DNA of 64,000 bases from Pseudoalteromonas sp. OOF1S-7. GTDB taxonomy: Bacteria; Pseudomonadota; Gammaproteobacteria; Enterobacterales; Alteromonadaceae. Positions 16,345-25,787 of the stretch are shown here, piece after piece (within the stretch, counting starts at the first letter, position 1; every line of letters begins with the position of its first letter). The notes under the pieces were generated by a model. That model made no database searches and was not told the origin of the DNA. It saw only the letters and a program-made list of their open reading frames with translations. Location: assembly GCF_022347765.1 (NCBI RefSeq), contig NZ_JAKRFZ010000017.1, positions 1 through 64,000 of the forward strand, in the 5' to 3' direction. The position numbers and the translations under genes were made by a program.

Positions 16345-17307
16345 ATGGCTTTATATGTAAATACCAATGTGAGTTCATTGAACGCACAGCGGCAATTAAA
16401 CAAATCTGCGGGTGCGTTAGATACATCGTTTCAGCGCCTTTCATCAGGTTTGCGCATTAACAGTGCAAAAGACGATGCGGCAGGTATGCAAATCACAAAC
16501 CGTCTGACCGGTCAGATCAATGGTCTGAATCAGGGGATCCGAAATGCGAACGATGGTATTTCACTGGCTCAAACTGCAGAGGGCGCGCTAGATGAAACCA
16601 CTTCGATGTTTCAACGGATCAGGACGCTTGCTCAACAAGCTTCAAACGGCTCGAATACCGATGAAGACCGTTTAGCTATCCAAGAAGAAATCCGTTCATT
16701 ATCTGAGGAAGTAAACCGTGTCGCAGCTGACACCACTTTTGGTGGACAAAACTTGCTGGACGGCAGTTATGATGCAAACTTCCAGGTCGGTGCCGATGCA
16801 GTACAGACAATCTCATTCAGTATGCAAAATGTTGGTGGCACAGCCAATTCGTTAACGACTAACAATGGTTTTACCATGTCAGGTCTTGCGGGCGTAGCGA
16901 GTGCTGTAACAGGCGCTAGCTTAAGTGCAACGGCGGGCACCATCAGTAATACGGTGGGGGCAGCAGCAGATAACTCTTCTTTCTCAAACGTATTTACGGC
17001 TGGTGGTATCTCTGTGTCGTCTCAGGCAAATGCACAAGCTGTGTTAGCGGGGATGGACGCTTTGATTGCGGTTGTGGATAAGAAGCGTGCGGAACTGGGT
17101 GCGGTGCAAAACCGATTCCAGTCTACTATACGTAACCAGTCAAATGTTGCAGAAAACCTGACCGCAGCACGCTCTCGTATCCAGGATACCGACTTTGCAG
17201 CAGAGACTGCGAGTTTGACCAAAATGCAGATCCTGCAACAGGCGAGTAGTTCAATTCTGAGTCAGGCTAATCAGCGCCCTCAGGTTGCCCTGTCGCTATT
17301 AGGCTAA
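16345..17307 (+). CDS. Flagellin 3
   Basis: This 320-residue flagellin begins MALYVNTNVSSLNAQRQLNK and ends SILSQANQRPQVALSLLG. It is the third tandem copy and differs from the others mainly in residues 20-35, in the central surface region and near the C-terminal D0 helix. It likely contributes to a multi-flagellin filament. A GCGGAGG ribosome binding site precedes the ATG. Downstream it leads into flaG, fliD and fliS, which may be partly read from its promoter. Confidence 0.97.
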   Translation: MALYVNTNVSSLNAQRQLNKSAGALDTSFQRLSSGLRINSAKDDAAGMQITNRLTGQINGLNQGIRNANDGISLAQTAEGALDETTSMFQRIRTLAQQASNGSNTDEDRLAIQEEIRSLSEEVNRVAADTTFGGQNLLDGSYDANFQVGADAVQTISFSMQNVGGTANSLTTNNGFTMSGLAGVASAVTGASLSATAGTISNTVGAAADNSSFSNVFTAGGISVSSQANAQAVLAGMDALIAVVDKKRAELGAVQNRFQSTIRNQSNVAENLTAARSRIQDTDFAAETASLTKMQILQQASSSILSQANQRPQVALSLLG

Positions 17308-17322
17308 TAATGGTGTGGCGTC

Positions 17323-17360
17323 AAGTATACATGAGAAATCTTGAAACTTGGCGTATACTT
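17323..17360 (+). repeat. Inverted repeat between flagellin 3 and flaG
   Basis: AAGTATAC and GTATACTT are perfect inverted eight-mers separated by 22 bases. They could form a hairpin without a T tail or be a regulator-binding site for the flaG operon. No clear sigma-54 or sigma-28 promoter is visible before flaG. Confidence 0.45.
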
Positions 17361-17389
17361 ACAGTTAGACTAATGAATGGAGGTGTATT

Positions 17390-17821
17390 GTGAAAGAGAT
17401 TCAGGCAACATTAGGGCTTGGCTCAAATAATGCGGTGCTCACTCCTGGTCAAATTAAACCTGAGGAAAGTGCGGAGACGCTCCGGGCTGTAGAGAAGTTA
17501 ACCAAACTGGCTGATAACCCTACAGTTCGTGCCCAGGAAAAGCAAAAGGAAGAAGCTGACCCTGATACGCAGGACAAATTATTCGCTCAGGTGAAATCTG
17601 ATCTGGCGAAGCTGAATGACTTTATACCGGTCACGGCAACCAATTTGTCATTTGAGTTTGATGACAAGGGCAACCCGCCCTTCATCAGAGTCATAGACAA
17701 AGGCAGCGATGAAGTGATCCGGGAAATCCCCTCAGAGGAATTTCGTGAAGTCGCTAAGGCTTTGGAAGAATTTGCCGATAAAGTATCAGGAAAAGGTTTG
17801 CTGTTTGACAGGACAGCATAA
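17390..17821 (+). CDS. flaG: FlaG family protein
   Basis: FlaG proteins affect filament length and cell adhesion, and are found next to flagellin and fliD in polar systems. The 143-residue protein has a disordered, Glu/Lys-rich N-terminal half and a C-terminal FlaG domain. The domain has NLSFEFDDKGNPPFIRVIDK and EVIREIPSEEFREVAKALEE, the family signature. The start is a GTG with GGAGG seven bases upstream. It is the first gene of the flaG-fliD-fliS group. Confidence 0.93.
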   Translation: MKEIQATLGLGSNNAVLTPGQIKPEESAETLRAVEKLTKLADNPTVRAQEKQKEEADPDTQDKLFAQVKSDLAKLNDFIPVTATNLSFEFDDKGNPPFIRVIDKGSDEVIREIPSEEFREVAKALEEFADKVSGKGLLFDRTA

Positions 17822-17845
17822 ATGAAAGTGAATTGGAGGTAGCAA

Positions 17846-19252
17846 ATGCCACTTATAACGTCTGCAGGCGTCGGCTCAGGTCTGGATTTGGAGAGTATTA
17901 TCAAAGCATCTGTTGATGCTGAAAATATTCCCAAAATGCAGGCCTTCGTCAAGAAAGAAGAGTCTTTGAAAGTAGAACTCTCTGCCTTAGGCGAGATTAA
18001 GTCTGCTATCTCCAAACTCAATGATACTGTTGAAAAGCTGGCCGACCCTGATAACTTCGGTAAACGGGTCGCCAACATCACACAACCTACATCCGGCGAT
18101 ATTATTAGCGTCACGCCGACGTCAGATATCTCTGTTGGTAACTTCGACATTGCCGTCAAACAATTGGCACAAGGTAGCCGAGCGGTGTCGGCAGACGGGG
18201 CTTACACGTCAATTGATGATGTTGTTAGCGCCACGGGAGGAACCTTAACGTTCGGTGCAGGTGCAGACAATAGCTTTACGTTGGATGTCACTGCTGGTAT
18301 GACTCTCGGTGAGTTAAGAGACGCCATCAATGCATCAGAGACTAACTTTGGGGTGACAGCCAACATTGTAAACACAGGCACTGCAGCGGGCTCCAAGCTG
18401 ATATTAACATCCAATGTGAGCGGTTCAGGCAATGATCTGACCGTCACCAATGACAACGCAGAGCTTGATAAAGTATCGATTGGTACAACTGGTGGGATGA
18501 CAATTGCCACAGATGATGCCGCGCGTAATGCCATTATTACTGTAGATGGCCTGGAAATACAAAGCGATACCAATACTTTTAAAGATGCAGTGCAGGATAT
18601 GACTATCAAGGCGCTGGCAAAGAGCGAGGGTGATGATACTAATGGCTACGATACAGCGAGTCTGAATGTTGACTATGACAGAGAATCAGTCAACACACTG
18701 ATTGATGAGTTTATCGCAAACTATAATAATCTGATTGGTAATATTGGTTTCCAGACCCGGATCGGTAAACCTCTTAATGGCGATTCATCCATGCGGACAC
18801 TCAGTGATCAGCTGGTCACGGGCTTGTCTACCACTTTGACTGACGCAGGGCCATTTGAAACCATCTTTGATATTGGTTTGGGGATTGACAAAGACGGATA
18901 TCTCGAGAAATCGACTCTGGTTCGAAGCCTAAATGAAGCTATGGATAGCAATTATGATGATATTGGCACAGCGTTTGCAGGTGAAGGGGGAGTTGCCAAG
19001 CAGCTTGAATCGTTGCTTGGTAATTATATAGATTCAAGTGGTTTAATCAAAGATCGTGAAGACAGCCTGAATGGCCAATTGAGTGATCTGGAAGATGATG
19101 TAGAAAACCATGAATATCGGATGACGTCTTTAGAGGAAAGGTTGAGAAAGCAGTATGCCGGTCTTGATGTATTGATCGCACAAATGCAACAAACTCAGTC
19201 ATATCTGGGGGCACAGCTCGCCAATTTACCTGGATTCACGAAGTCTAAGTAA
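17846..19252 (+). CDS. fliD: Flagellar filament cap protein FliD (HAP2)
   Basis: FliD forms the cap at the filament tip that folds each arriving flagellin. The 468-residue protein has the N-terminal FliD signature ITSAGVGSGLDLESIIKASV, a central D2/D3 region, and the C-terminal coiled part with LNGQLSDLEDDVENHEYRM and AQMQQTQSYLGAQLANLPGF. GGAGG precedes the ATG. It sits between flaG and fliS in the standard order. Confidence 0.97.
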   Translation: MPLITSAGVGSGLDLESIIKASVDAENIPKMQAFVKKEESLKVELSALGEIKSAISKLNDTVEKLADPDNFGKRVANITQPTSGDIISVTPTSDISVGNFDIAVKQLAQGSRAVSADGAYTSIDDVVSATGGTLTFGAGADNSFTLDVTAGMTLGELRDAINASETNFGVTANIVNTGTAAGSKLILTSNVSGSGNDLTVTNDNAELDKVSIGTTGGMTIATDDAARNAIITVDGLEIQSDTNTFKDAVQDMTIKALAKSEGDDTNGYDTASLNVDYDRESVNTLIDEFIANYNNLIGNIGFQTRIGKPLNGDSSMRTLSDQLVTGLSTTLTDAGPFETIFDIGLGIDKDGYLEKSTLVRSLNEAMDSNYDDIGTAFAGEGGVAKQLESLLGNYIDSSGLIKDREDSLNGQLSDLEDDVENHEYRMTSLEERLRKQYAGLDVLIAQMQQTQSYLGAQLANLPGFTKSK

Positions 19253-19261
19253 GGAGCCATT

Positions 19262-19696
19262 ATGTATAATGCAAGAGTAAAAAATTATCAAAAAGAGGCA
19301 CTGAAAACCCGTGTCGCAGGTGCTGACCGCTACGAAGTAATTCAAATGCTAATGGCGGGGGCTGTTGAGAAAATGGTGCTTGCTAAAGTATCTATTGAAA
19401 AACGCCATCTCGAGGCCAAAGCTGAGCATATTTCAAAAGCATCCGCCATCTTGGAAGCGTTGCGCGGCTGCCTGGATTTTGAAGTAGGTGGAGAAGTAAC
19501 AGAAAACTTGTATGCACTGTATTCATACATGATTGATAGGTTATTGGATGCAAGTATCCAGAATGACCCTGCAATCGTTGAAGAAGTGTCAAATCTACTC
19601 AAAGAAATCAAATCGGCCTGGGATGCGATTCCTTTTGAAATAAGGGAACAGACCCTAAATCAGAATGGTTCTGATGCGAATGTTAACGCAGGATAA
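19262..19696 (+). CDS. fliS: Flagellin export chaperone FliS
   Basis: FliS binds the C-terminal D0 helix of flagellin in the cytoplasm, prevents early polymerisation and carries it to the export gate. The 144-residue protein has the FliS start with VKNYQKEALKTRVAGADRYE and VIQMLMAGAVEKMVLAKVSI, and a typical helical middle (GGEVTENLYALYSYMIDRLL). AGGAG precedes the ATG, nine bases after fliD. Its 3' end overlaps the start of the next gene. Confidence 0.96.
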   Translation: MYNARVKNYQKEALKTRVAGADRYEVIQMLMAGAVEKMVLAKVSIEKRHLEAKAEHISKASAILEALRGCLDFEVGGEVTENLYALYSYMIDRLLDASIQNDPAIVEEVSNLLKEIKSAWDAIPFEIREQTLNQNGSDANVNAG

Positions 19697-19976
19697 TATT
19701 CAGCAGCTGCACGAGAAGTTAGCTTTATTAAAGCAGCACAGCGAAGATGATAACTTTGACAGTGCCGTTAAATGTGCAGCAGAAATTGATACCGCTATTA
19801 AGCAAATAGTCGTGTCAGAAGAGATCCCAGAAAGTGGTCGGCTTGTTTTGGTTGAGTTATATAACGAATTGAATGAGCTTTTAGGCCACTTGGTGCAGAA
19901 AAAGAAAGAGACGGCTTCTTTACTCAGTAAGCACATAGGCAATAAAAAGAAATTAAACCTCTATAAAAACACTTAA
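19680..19976 (+). CDS. Small FliT-like protein
   Basis: This is a helical, charged protein of 98 residues with no clear motif. Its position right after fliS, overlapping it by 17 bases, and its size and helix content suggest a FliT-type secretion chaperone, the usual partner in flaG-fliD-fliS-fliT groups. FliT homologues diverge strongly, so the name is by context. In-frame ATGs at 19665 and 19674 are alternative starts, and no start has a strong ribosome binding site. Confidence 0.65.
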   Translation: MLTQDNIQQLHEKLALLKQHSEDDNFDSAVKCAAEIDTAIKQIVVSEEIPESGRLVLVELYNELNELLGHLVQKKKETASLLSKHIGNKKKLNLYKNT

Positions 19977-19993
19977 TACAGTGTGGCAATTCA

Positions 19994-22069
19994 ATGAAGC
20001 AAGACTCTTTCCAAGATCAGATAAAATCGTTAGATGAAAAACTAACCGAAACCCTGGAACATCAAAAGCGAGAAACTAAGTTTGCAGAACAAGCGAATGT
20101 GAGGTTCGAAAAAAACTTAGCCTGCTTTGAACACTACTTTCCCGATATTGCTAATACCATCGTCAAACATCAGGTAAGAAGTGATTTCTGTATTCATGTA
20201 ACTAAGACCGGGGAGGGCAACTTTGTACCAAAAGGGTTTGACGCTCCCATCTATTCCCAGGACCCCATAGAACAAACTAAAGAGCAAGTTCAGTGTCAGA
20301 TAGATAACCCTGTTTTTAGTCTGACGGATTATACAGGCTACCCGATTAATGACACAGATGACCGTATTCATATTAGATATATGTCTAAACTGTCTAAGTT
20401 TATGAAGCGTGTGCGTAGCGAACAAGCACAGTATTTCGATACGTTACCAGATACTTTTCCTTCCGCAATCATTTTTGGTATAGGTTTGGGCTATCATGTT
20501 CCGATGTTGATGGAGCACACACGGTTCGATTACACGTTTCTGATTGAGCCAGACTTCGAGCAGTTTTATGCCAGCTTGTTTTGCACTGACTGGTTTACGG
20601 TGATAGAAAAGATAGATGAGCAGGGCGGCTGTTTGTTTTTCCATCTGGGAGCAACATCACATTCATTCATCCAGGACTTAGAGAAAATTGCAGAAGATGT
20701 TGGAGCCTTTTCAATAGTTCGAAGTTTTTGCTATCAACACACGCCCGATGCAGATTTAAATGTGCTCATTAAAAAATGGACTCAAGAGTATTTCCGGTTT
20801 CAATATGGTCATGGGTTTTATAATGATGCAATAACGGGTCTTGCTCATTCAATTCTGCATATCGAAAATCAGGTACCAGTGCTGACTGGGGAAGCCAAAC
20901 AACTGGACTATGATACCCCGGTTTTCATCATAGGAAATGGCCCCTCGCTAGATGACGCCGAGCACTATATTAAGCAAAATCAGGGCAAGGCGATAATTGT
21001 TGCGGCAGGGACTGCAGTCGCGTCCCTGTTTAAGAAAGGCATTCAGACTGATTTCCATGTTCTTGTAGAGCGACCGCTTCATAATCATAAAATCTTTGAA
21101 CGTATACTATCGAAAGAAGAATATGCCAAGATTAACCTGCTAGGGCTAAACACGGTTTATCCGCAAACCAATGATAGATATTTGTGGTCAGGGATTGCTG
21201 TAAAAGGGAATGAGGCAGGTACCTCTCTGATGGACTTGCTAAACTTGCAGTCTGAGGGTAAAACACTGCCAAAAATCCCTTATTGTAACCCTTTGGTTGC
21301 AAATGCCGCCTTATCGTTCTTTTTACATATGGGCTACCGGAATATTTACCTGTTTGGTATTGATAATGGCAGCGCGCCTGATGGGGCTCATCATAGTCGC
21401 GATAGTATTTACAAAGTACGTAATGATGATGACTCTGAAGGGATCCCAAGTATCCCGATCAAAGGTAAGACAATAGAAGGAAACCTGGGTGGGGTCGTGG
21501 TTTCAAATAATTTGTTTATGGTTGCCCACGCTCAGCTTGAAAAACTGGTTTCTCACTACAATGCTAGCAGTGTCTTTAATGTAGGTCGTGGTGCAAAAAT
21601 AAAACATGCTATTCCACTTGCTGTCGAGAATTTACTGGATATAGAGACAAGTCTGAACAAGCCTGAAAAAATTGAGTTTATCAAAGCACACTTTTTTAGT
21701 GTGTGGGACATCGAAGAGGTCGATGACAAGTTAATTGCAGCGGATAAGTTAGAGCAAGTGTGCGATCACCTTATTTCTATTGCACAAGAGCCTATATCAG
21801 ATAGAAGCCAAGGGTTAGAAAATCTTCGACGTCAGTCCCGGTATTTATATTCAATACGGGATACCGCTCTTGGGCATTTATTTCATGCTATCAAAGGCTC
21901 AATGCTTTATTATCATTGCCCATTAATTACATTGTTATACAGCTATAGCGATGAGCATTTTACTTTGGAGCAGTTTTCGGGGCTAAATGCACTTTGGGTC
22001 GATTACTTACGTGAAATTAAACAAGACTATCGTATAAGTTGCAGAAAAGCATGTGACTGGGCTCCCTAA
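19994..22069 (+). CDS. maf: Maf-type flagellin glycosyltransferase
   Basis: Motility-associated factors (Maf) transfer pseudaminic or legionaminic acid from the CMP-sugar to Ser/Thr of flagellin in the cytoplasm. The 691-residue protein has the Maf plan. There is an N-terminal helical and Rossmann-like part with the segment FGIGLGYHVPMLMEHT. The central MAF_flag10/DUF115 domain (about residues 290-490) has VFIIGNGPSLDDAEHYIKQN, PLVANAALSFFLHMGY and YLFGIDNGSAPDGAHHS. A helical C-terminal region follows. It lies directly after the flagellin chaperone genes and ahead of the sugar genes, as expected for the enzyme that links both. Confidence 0.88.
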   Translation: MKQDSFQDQIKSLDEKLTETLEHQKRETKFAEQANVRFEKNLACFEHYFPDIANTIVKHQVRSDFCIHVTKTGEGNFVPKGFDAPIYSQDPIEQTKEQVQCQIDNPVFSLTDYTGYPINDTDDRIHIRYMSKLSKFMKRVRSEQAQYFDTLPDTFPSAIIFGIGLGYHVPMLMEHTRFDYTFLIEPDFEQFYASLFCTDWFTVIEKIDEQGGCLFFHLGATSHSFIQDLEKIAEDVGAFSIVRSFCYQHTPDADLNVLIKKWTQEYFRFQYGHGFYNDAITGLAHSILHIENQVPVLTGEAKQLDYDTPVFIIGNGPSLDDAEHYIKQNQGKAIIVAAGTAVASLFKKGIQTDFHVLVERPLHNHKIFERILSKEEYAKINLLGLNTVYPQTNDRYLWSGIAVKGNEAGTSLMDLLNLQSEGKTLPKIPYCNPLVANAALSFFLHMGYRNIYLFGIDNGSAPDGAHHSRDSIYKVRNDDDSEGIPSIPIKGKTIEGNLGGVVVSNNLFMVAHAQLEKLVSHYNASSVFNVGRGAKIKHAIPLAVENLLDIETSLNKPEKIEFIKAHFFSVWDIEEVDDKLIAADKLEQVCDHLISIAQEPISDRSQGLENLRRQSRYLYSIRDTALGHLFHAIKGSMLYYHCPLITLLYSYSDEHFTLEQFSGLNALWVDYLREIKQDYRISCRKACDWAP

Positions 22070-22158
22070 AATTGAGAGAACGCATTGTCGGCGATGCGCC
22101 TTGTTGAACCAGGCAGGTTCAAAATAGCAACAGACACCTTTTTACGGATAATAGAGTT

Positions 22159-23148
22159 ATGAATAAAAATATCTTGGTCTTAGGTAGTAATTCCCCATCG
22201 GGTGCAGCGTTTTGCCGCTCTGCGGGGCTTCAGGGTAATAAAGTGATAGCAACCAGCCGTTCTGTAGAAGCTGCGGACTTGTTTTTGCCTTATAAATGGG
22301 AAAAAGAGTTGGATGTTGAGTTTCATCAACTGGATATTAATAAGGATATAGCGAAATTCTTGGATTTAGCCAAAAAGCACCGCATTACCCACGTCGTTAA
22401 TTTTGCTTCACAAAGTATGGTGGGGCAAAGTTGGCAGCATCCAGAACACTGGATGCAAACAAATGTTGTGGGATTGGTTTCTTTGTTAGAGGCCATGAGG
22501 CACTTGTCTGGCTTGGAAAATTATATCCACTTTTCGACCCCCGAAGTGTATGGCTCAACAGAGTCATGGATCAAAGAACACACAAACTACGCGCCAAGTA
22601 CACCGTACGCATCTTCAAGAGCGGCAGGGGATATGAATGTTAAGCTATGGGCTGATACATATGAGTTGCCATGCATCATTACACGTGCAGCCAATATATA
22701 CGGCGCGGGACAGCAGCTGTACCGCATTATACCCAAAACCTTTCTGAGTTGTATGCTAGGCAGAAAGCTGCCACTACATGGTGGTGGCCACTCAGAGCGT
22801 GCTTTTATTCATATTAATGATGTTGCTAATGCACTCTTACTGATCCTGGAACAGGATAAGCCTGGCGAGACCTATCATATTTCGCCACATGAGAAGATTA
22901 GCATCAGAGACTTGGTTGCCTCGATATGTACTCTGTGCGAAACAGATTTTGAAGAGGTTGTCGAAATATCTGAAGATCGGGTTGGTAAAGATCAGGCCTA
23001 TCTGCTGGAATCATCTAAACTGATGAATACCTTGCAATGGGAGCCTAAAGTAACTTTAGAGCAGGGTCTGATGGAGGTTCATGACTGGTGCAGTCGCAAT
23101 GTCGACTTCTTAAGTCAGCAGTCTGTCAACTATGTGCATAAGCGTTAG
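22159..23148 (+). CDS. NAD-dependent sugar-nucleotide dehydratase/epimerase (extended SDR)
   Basis: The 329-residue protein resembles dTDP-glucose or GDP-mannose 4,6-dehydratases. The N-terminus has the Rossmann start ILVLGSNSPSGAAFCR, in which the usual GxxGxxG is altered. Next come NFASQSMVGQSW and STPEVYGSTESWIKEHT. The active-site stretch reads TPYASSRAAGDMN, so the catalytic YxxxK is YxxxR. The substrate part has AANIYGAGQQLYRIIPKTF. Together with the next aminotransferase it could make a keto- and then amino-deoxy sugar nucleotide. The exact substrate cannot be read from the sequence. Confidence 0.8.
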   Translation: MNKNILVLGSNSPSGAAFCRSAGLQGNKVIATSRSVEAADLFLPYKWEKELDVEFHQLDINKDIAKFLDLAKKHRITHVVNFASQSMVGQSWQHPEHWMQTNVVGLVSLLEAMRHLSGLENYIHFSTPEVYGSTESWIKEHTNYAPSTPYASSRAAGDMNVKLWADTYELPCIITRAANIYGAGQQLYRIIPKTFLSCMLGRKLPLHGGGHSERAFIHINDVANALLLILEQDKPGETYHISPHEKISIRDLVASICTLCETDFEEVVEISEDRVGKDQAYLLESSKLMNTLQWEPKVTLEQGLMEVHDWCSRNVDFLSQQSVNYVHKR

Positions 23149-23158
23149 GTTGCTGAAC

Positions 23159-24268
23159 ATGGGAAAAGAAATTCCGTTTGTTGATCTCCCCTATCGGTAT
23201 GCCAAATATAAAGCGTATTACCATCAAGATTTAGATATTGTGCTTAACTCAGGCCAGTTTATATTGGGCAATGAAGTTACTTTATTTGAACAGGAACTGG
23301 CTGCATATCACGGCGCCTCTCATGCGGTTGGTGTTGGAAACGGCACTGACGCACTGATTCTGGCTCTTCAAGCATTTGGTATTGGCTCAGGAGATGAGGT
23401 CATTACCACGCCAATGTCTTATTTGGCCTCAACATCTTCCATCGTAATGGCAGGGGCAAAACCGGTATTTGCTGATGTTGATAATAGCTTAAATTTATGT
23501 CCTGACTCAGTTGCTCTGAAAATAACCGCAAAAACTAAAGCAATATTAGTTGTGCATCTATCCGGAAATCCGGCAGATATTGTATCTTTACGAGCGCTCG
23601 CAGATCAGCATGGCCTAATTTTAATAGAAGACTGTGCACAGGCAATTGGAGCGACTGTACAAGGCAAGAAAGTAGGCACCTTTGGTGATGCGGCGTGTTT
23701 TAGTTTCCATCCTCTGAAAAATATTGGGGGAATAGGAGATGGAGGCGCCATTATACTCGATAGTGAAGAGCACGCCCGGTGGTTAAAAATTGCCAGAAAT
23801 CATGGACATGCTAATCGTGATGAATGTAGTTTTTGGTCAGTGAACTCCAGATTGGATGCTTTGCAGGCGCGTTTCCTAATGACACAGTTAAACCTGTATG
23901 AAGAAGAGTTGACTCGTAGACAAGGAATTGCCCGGATATTTTGTAATGAACTGAGTGGTGTGGTGCAGCTGCCAGATAGTCACCAGCATTCTCAGTCGTC
24001 TTACAATTGGTTCATGATACTTGCCGAGCATCGAAATGAGTTGTGCAATTATTTGAAATTAAAGGGCATTGAAACTAAAATACACTATCCAAAGCTAATC
24101 CCTCAATTGCATGCAGCTAGATCGCTGGACGTTGATAGTCGAGATTTCTCCAATGCGATTGAGCTAACGAAAAGAATATTAAGCCTGCCCATTGCAGAGC
24201 ATATTGGTGTCAGTGAGGCACAACATATTGCAAATAGCATCAAGGAGTTTTACGTCTGCAAAAAGTAG
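23159..24268 (+). CDS. DegT/DnrJ/EryC1-type PLP sugar aminotransferase
   Basis: The 369-residue protein belongs to the sugar aminotransferase family that converts keto sugar nucleotides to amino sugars. It has GVGNGTDALILALQAFGI, EVITTPMSYLASTSSIV, LILIEDCAQAIGATVQGKKV and the PLP-lysine segment FSFHPLKNIGGIGDGG. The start at 23159 is chosen over an upstream in-frame ATG because it gives the family N-terminus (IPFVDLPYRY). It is ten bases after the dehydratase and most likely acts on its product. Candidates are 3-amino or 4-amino-6-deoxyhexoses. Confidence 0.88.
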   Translation: MGKEIPFVDLPYRYAKYKAYYHQDLDIVLNSGQFILGNEVTLFEQELAAYHGASHAVGVGNGTDALILALQAFGIGSGDEVITTPMSYLASTSSIVMAGAKPVFADVDNSLNLCPDSVALKITAKTKAILVVHLSGNPADIVSLRALADQHGLILIEDCAQAIGATVQGKKVGTFGDAACFSFHPLKNIGGIGDGGAIILDSEEHARWLKIARNHGHANRDECSFWSVNSRLDALQARFLMTQLNLYEEELTRRQGIARIFCNELSGVVQLPDSHQHSQSSYNWFMILAEHRNELCNYLKLKGIETKIHYPKLIPQLHAARSLDVDSRDFSNAIELTKRILSLPIAEHIGVSEAQHIANSIKEFYVCKK

Positions 24269-24314
24269 GCTCGATACTTGCTGAGTAGTTATTGGTCAAT
24301 AACGAGTAAATAGT

Positions 24315-25766
24315 ATGAAGTACGTAATTATTGGTAATGGTATTATCGCGCTGAGTAGCGCCTTTAGACTATTACAGAAATGCGGGTCACAGGATGAGAT
24401 AGTGATAGTTGGCCCTGCAGATCGGGTTGGCTCAGCGACTTTAGCAGCCGCGGCAATGCAAAATTCATTTGCAGAAATAGGTGCTCATAGCCTGAAATCT
24501 GACGAAGATTTTTTTCACTTTGAGTTGAGTCACAAAGCGACCCGGGAGTGGCCTGCTTTTGAGCGCGATTTGATCGCCGCTGCAGGTGAGAACCTACCAA
24601 AAGATTGTAGTCAGTGTGAGATATATACAGGTGGCTGCTTTGAGCAGGGCACCTATGTCATTAACAATACCGCAACGGATGAGTTAGACGATAAGAACTT
24701 TAAAGCCATACTACAAGCTTTGGAAGACTTTAATGAACAGCACATGCTCGTTGATCCGGCCGATATACCTAATTATTACCCCAGCCAACATAAACGGGCA
24801 ACCCAGGCGGTATATATTCCAAATGAAGGGTGGCTCAACCCAAGATTGGTGCTCGAAAAGCTAGATAATATCTTAGCCAATGACGATCGGGTAACGGTTA
24901 TCGATGCCAAAGTAACGCACCTTGAAGCAGAAGGTGGGCAGATCAAGCATGTTGTGACTGAAGGTGGAGAGTGCGTTAGCGGTGATGAATACTTGCTGGC
25001 AGCTGGCGCGCCGACCCAGAGTATTTTAGAAAACAGTAAGCTTGATATTGAAACAATCAAGATGTTTTATGGCATTGGCGTGTCCTTAGAGATTGTGTCT
25101 CCCGGTTACCCACATACAAAGTGTATCAGGACCCCAAATAGAGGGGGGGCGTGTGGTGTGTACACCGTACCGTTTTATTTAGGTCCGGGAAAATCAAAGG
25201 AACATATTGTCATAGGGGCAAGTAATTACCTCTCACCCGAGCCCGTTTATCACGGTCGCTTAATTAGTATTGAACATTTGATGAGAGCGGCAACAGAAGA
25301 AATTAACGGTCATTTTTATAATGCTCAACTCGTTCGGACAAATGTAGGTTGGCGGCCAACATCTCAAGATACATTTCCTTTAATTGGCCGTTCGTCACTA
25401 AGAAACTTAACGATTGCAACGGGCACCAAGCGTGATGGATTCCACATGTCCCCTGTTTTGTCAGAGGTGATTGCGGACATGCTGCTGCATAATCCAGTTG
25501 ATACACGTTTTTCCTATTTTCATCCTGAGCGCGAGCTGATAAAAAATGTTGATAGAGAAACGGGGATAGATATCGTGGTTGAAAGCTTAATGAGTGAGCA
25601 ATATCAGCATGACTATCGACCATCTAATATCAGAATGAACCAGCAAGTGAGAAACACATATAGACAAGATATAGAAGCGCTGCATGACAAAGTCGGCGCT
25701 GTTGATTGGGGGATCCCTCCTGAGCTAGTTAACATGTACAGACGTGGCTTTGCTAAAGTTAAGTAA
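24315..25766 (+). CDS. FAD-dependent oxidoreductase, DAO-like
   Basis: The 483-residue protein starts with a dinucleotide-binding motif (YVIIGNGIIALSSAFRLL) and has the DAO-type pattern of AAAAMQNSFAEIG near the flavin and GWRPTSQDTFPLIGRSS and ATGTKRDGFHMSPVLSEV near the C-terminus, as in D-amino acid oxidases and related amine or hydroxy-acid dehydrogenases. It has no signal peptide, so it acts in the cytoplasm. In this island it may oxidise a sugar or an amine substituent. I cannot name the substrate. Confidence 0.75.
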   Translation: MKYVIIGNGIIALSSAFRLLQKCGSQDEIVIVGPADRVGSATLAAAAMQNSFAEIGAHSLKSDEDFFHFELSHKATREWPAFERDLIAAAGENLPKDCSQCEIYTGGCFEQGTYVINNTATDELDDKNFKAILQALEDFNEQHMLVDPADIPNYYPSQHKRATQAVYIPNEGWLNPRLVLEKLDNILANDDRVTVIDAKVTHLEAEGGQIKHVVTEGGECVSGDEYLLAAGAPTQSILENSKLDIETIKMFYGIGVSLEIVSPGYPHTKCIRTPNRGGACGVYTVPFYLGPGKSKEHIVIGASNYLSPEPVYHGRLISIEHLMRAATEEINGHFYNAQLVRTNVGWRPTSQDTFPLIGRSSLRNLTIATGTKRDGFHMSPVLSEVIADMLLHNPVDTRFSYFHPERELIKNVDRETGIDIVVESLMSEQYQHDYRPSNIRMNQQVRNTYRQDIEALHDKVGAVDWGIPPELVNMYRRGFAKVK

Positions 25767-25787
25767 CTGCCTAAAGTGAGGAATGAT

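Noticed and set aside
17350..17370. A sigma-54-like site before flaG (TTGGCGTATACTTACAG)
   Set aside because: The -12 dinucleotide is CA and not GC. The site may only be part of the inverted repeat.
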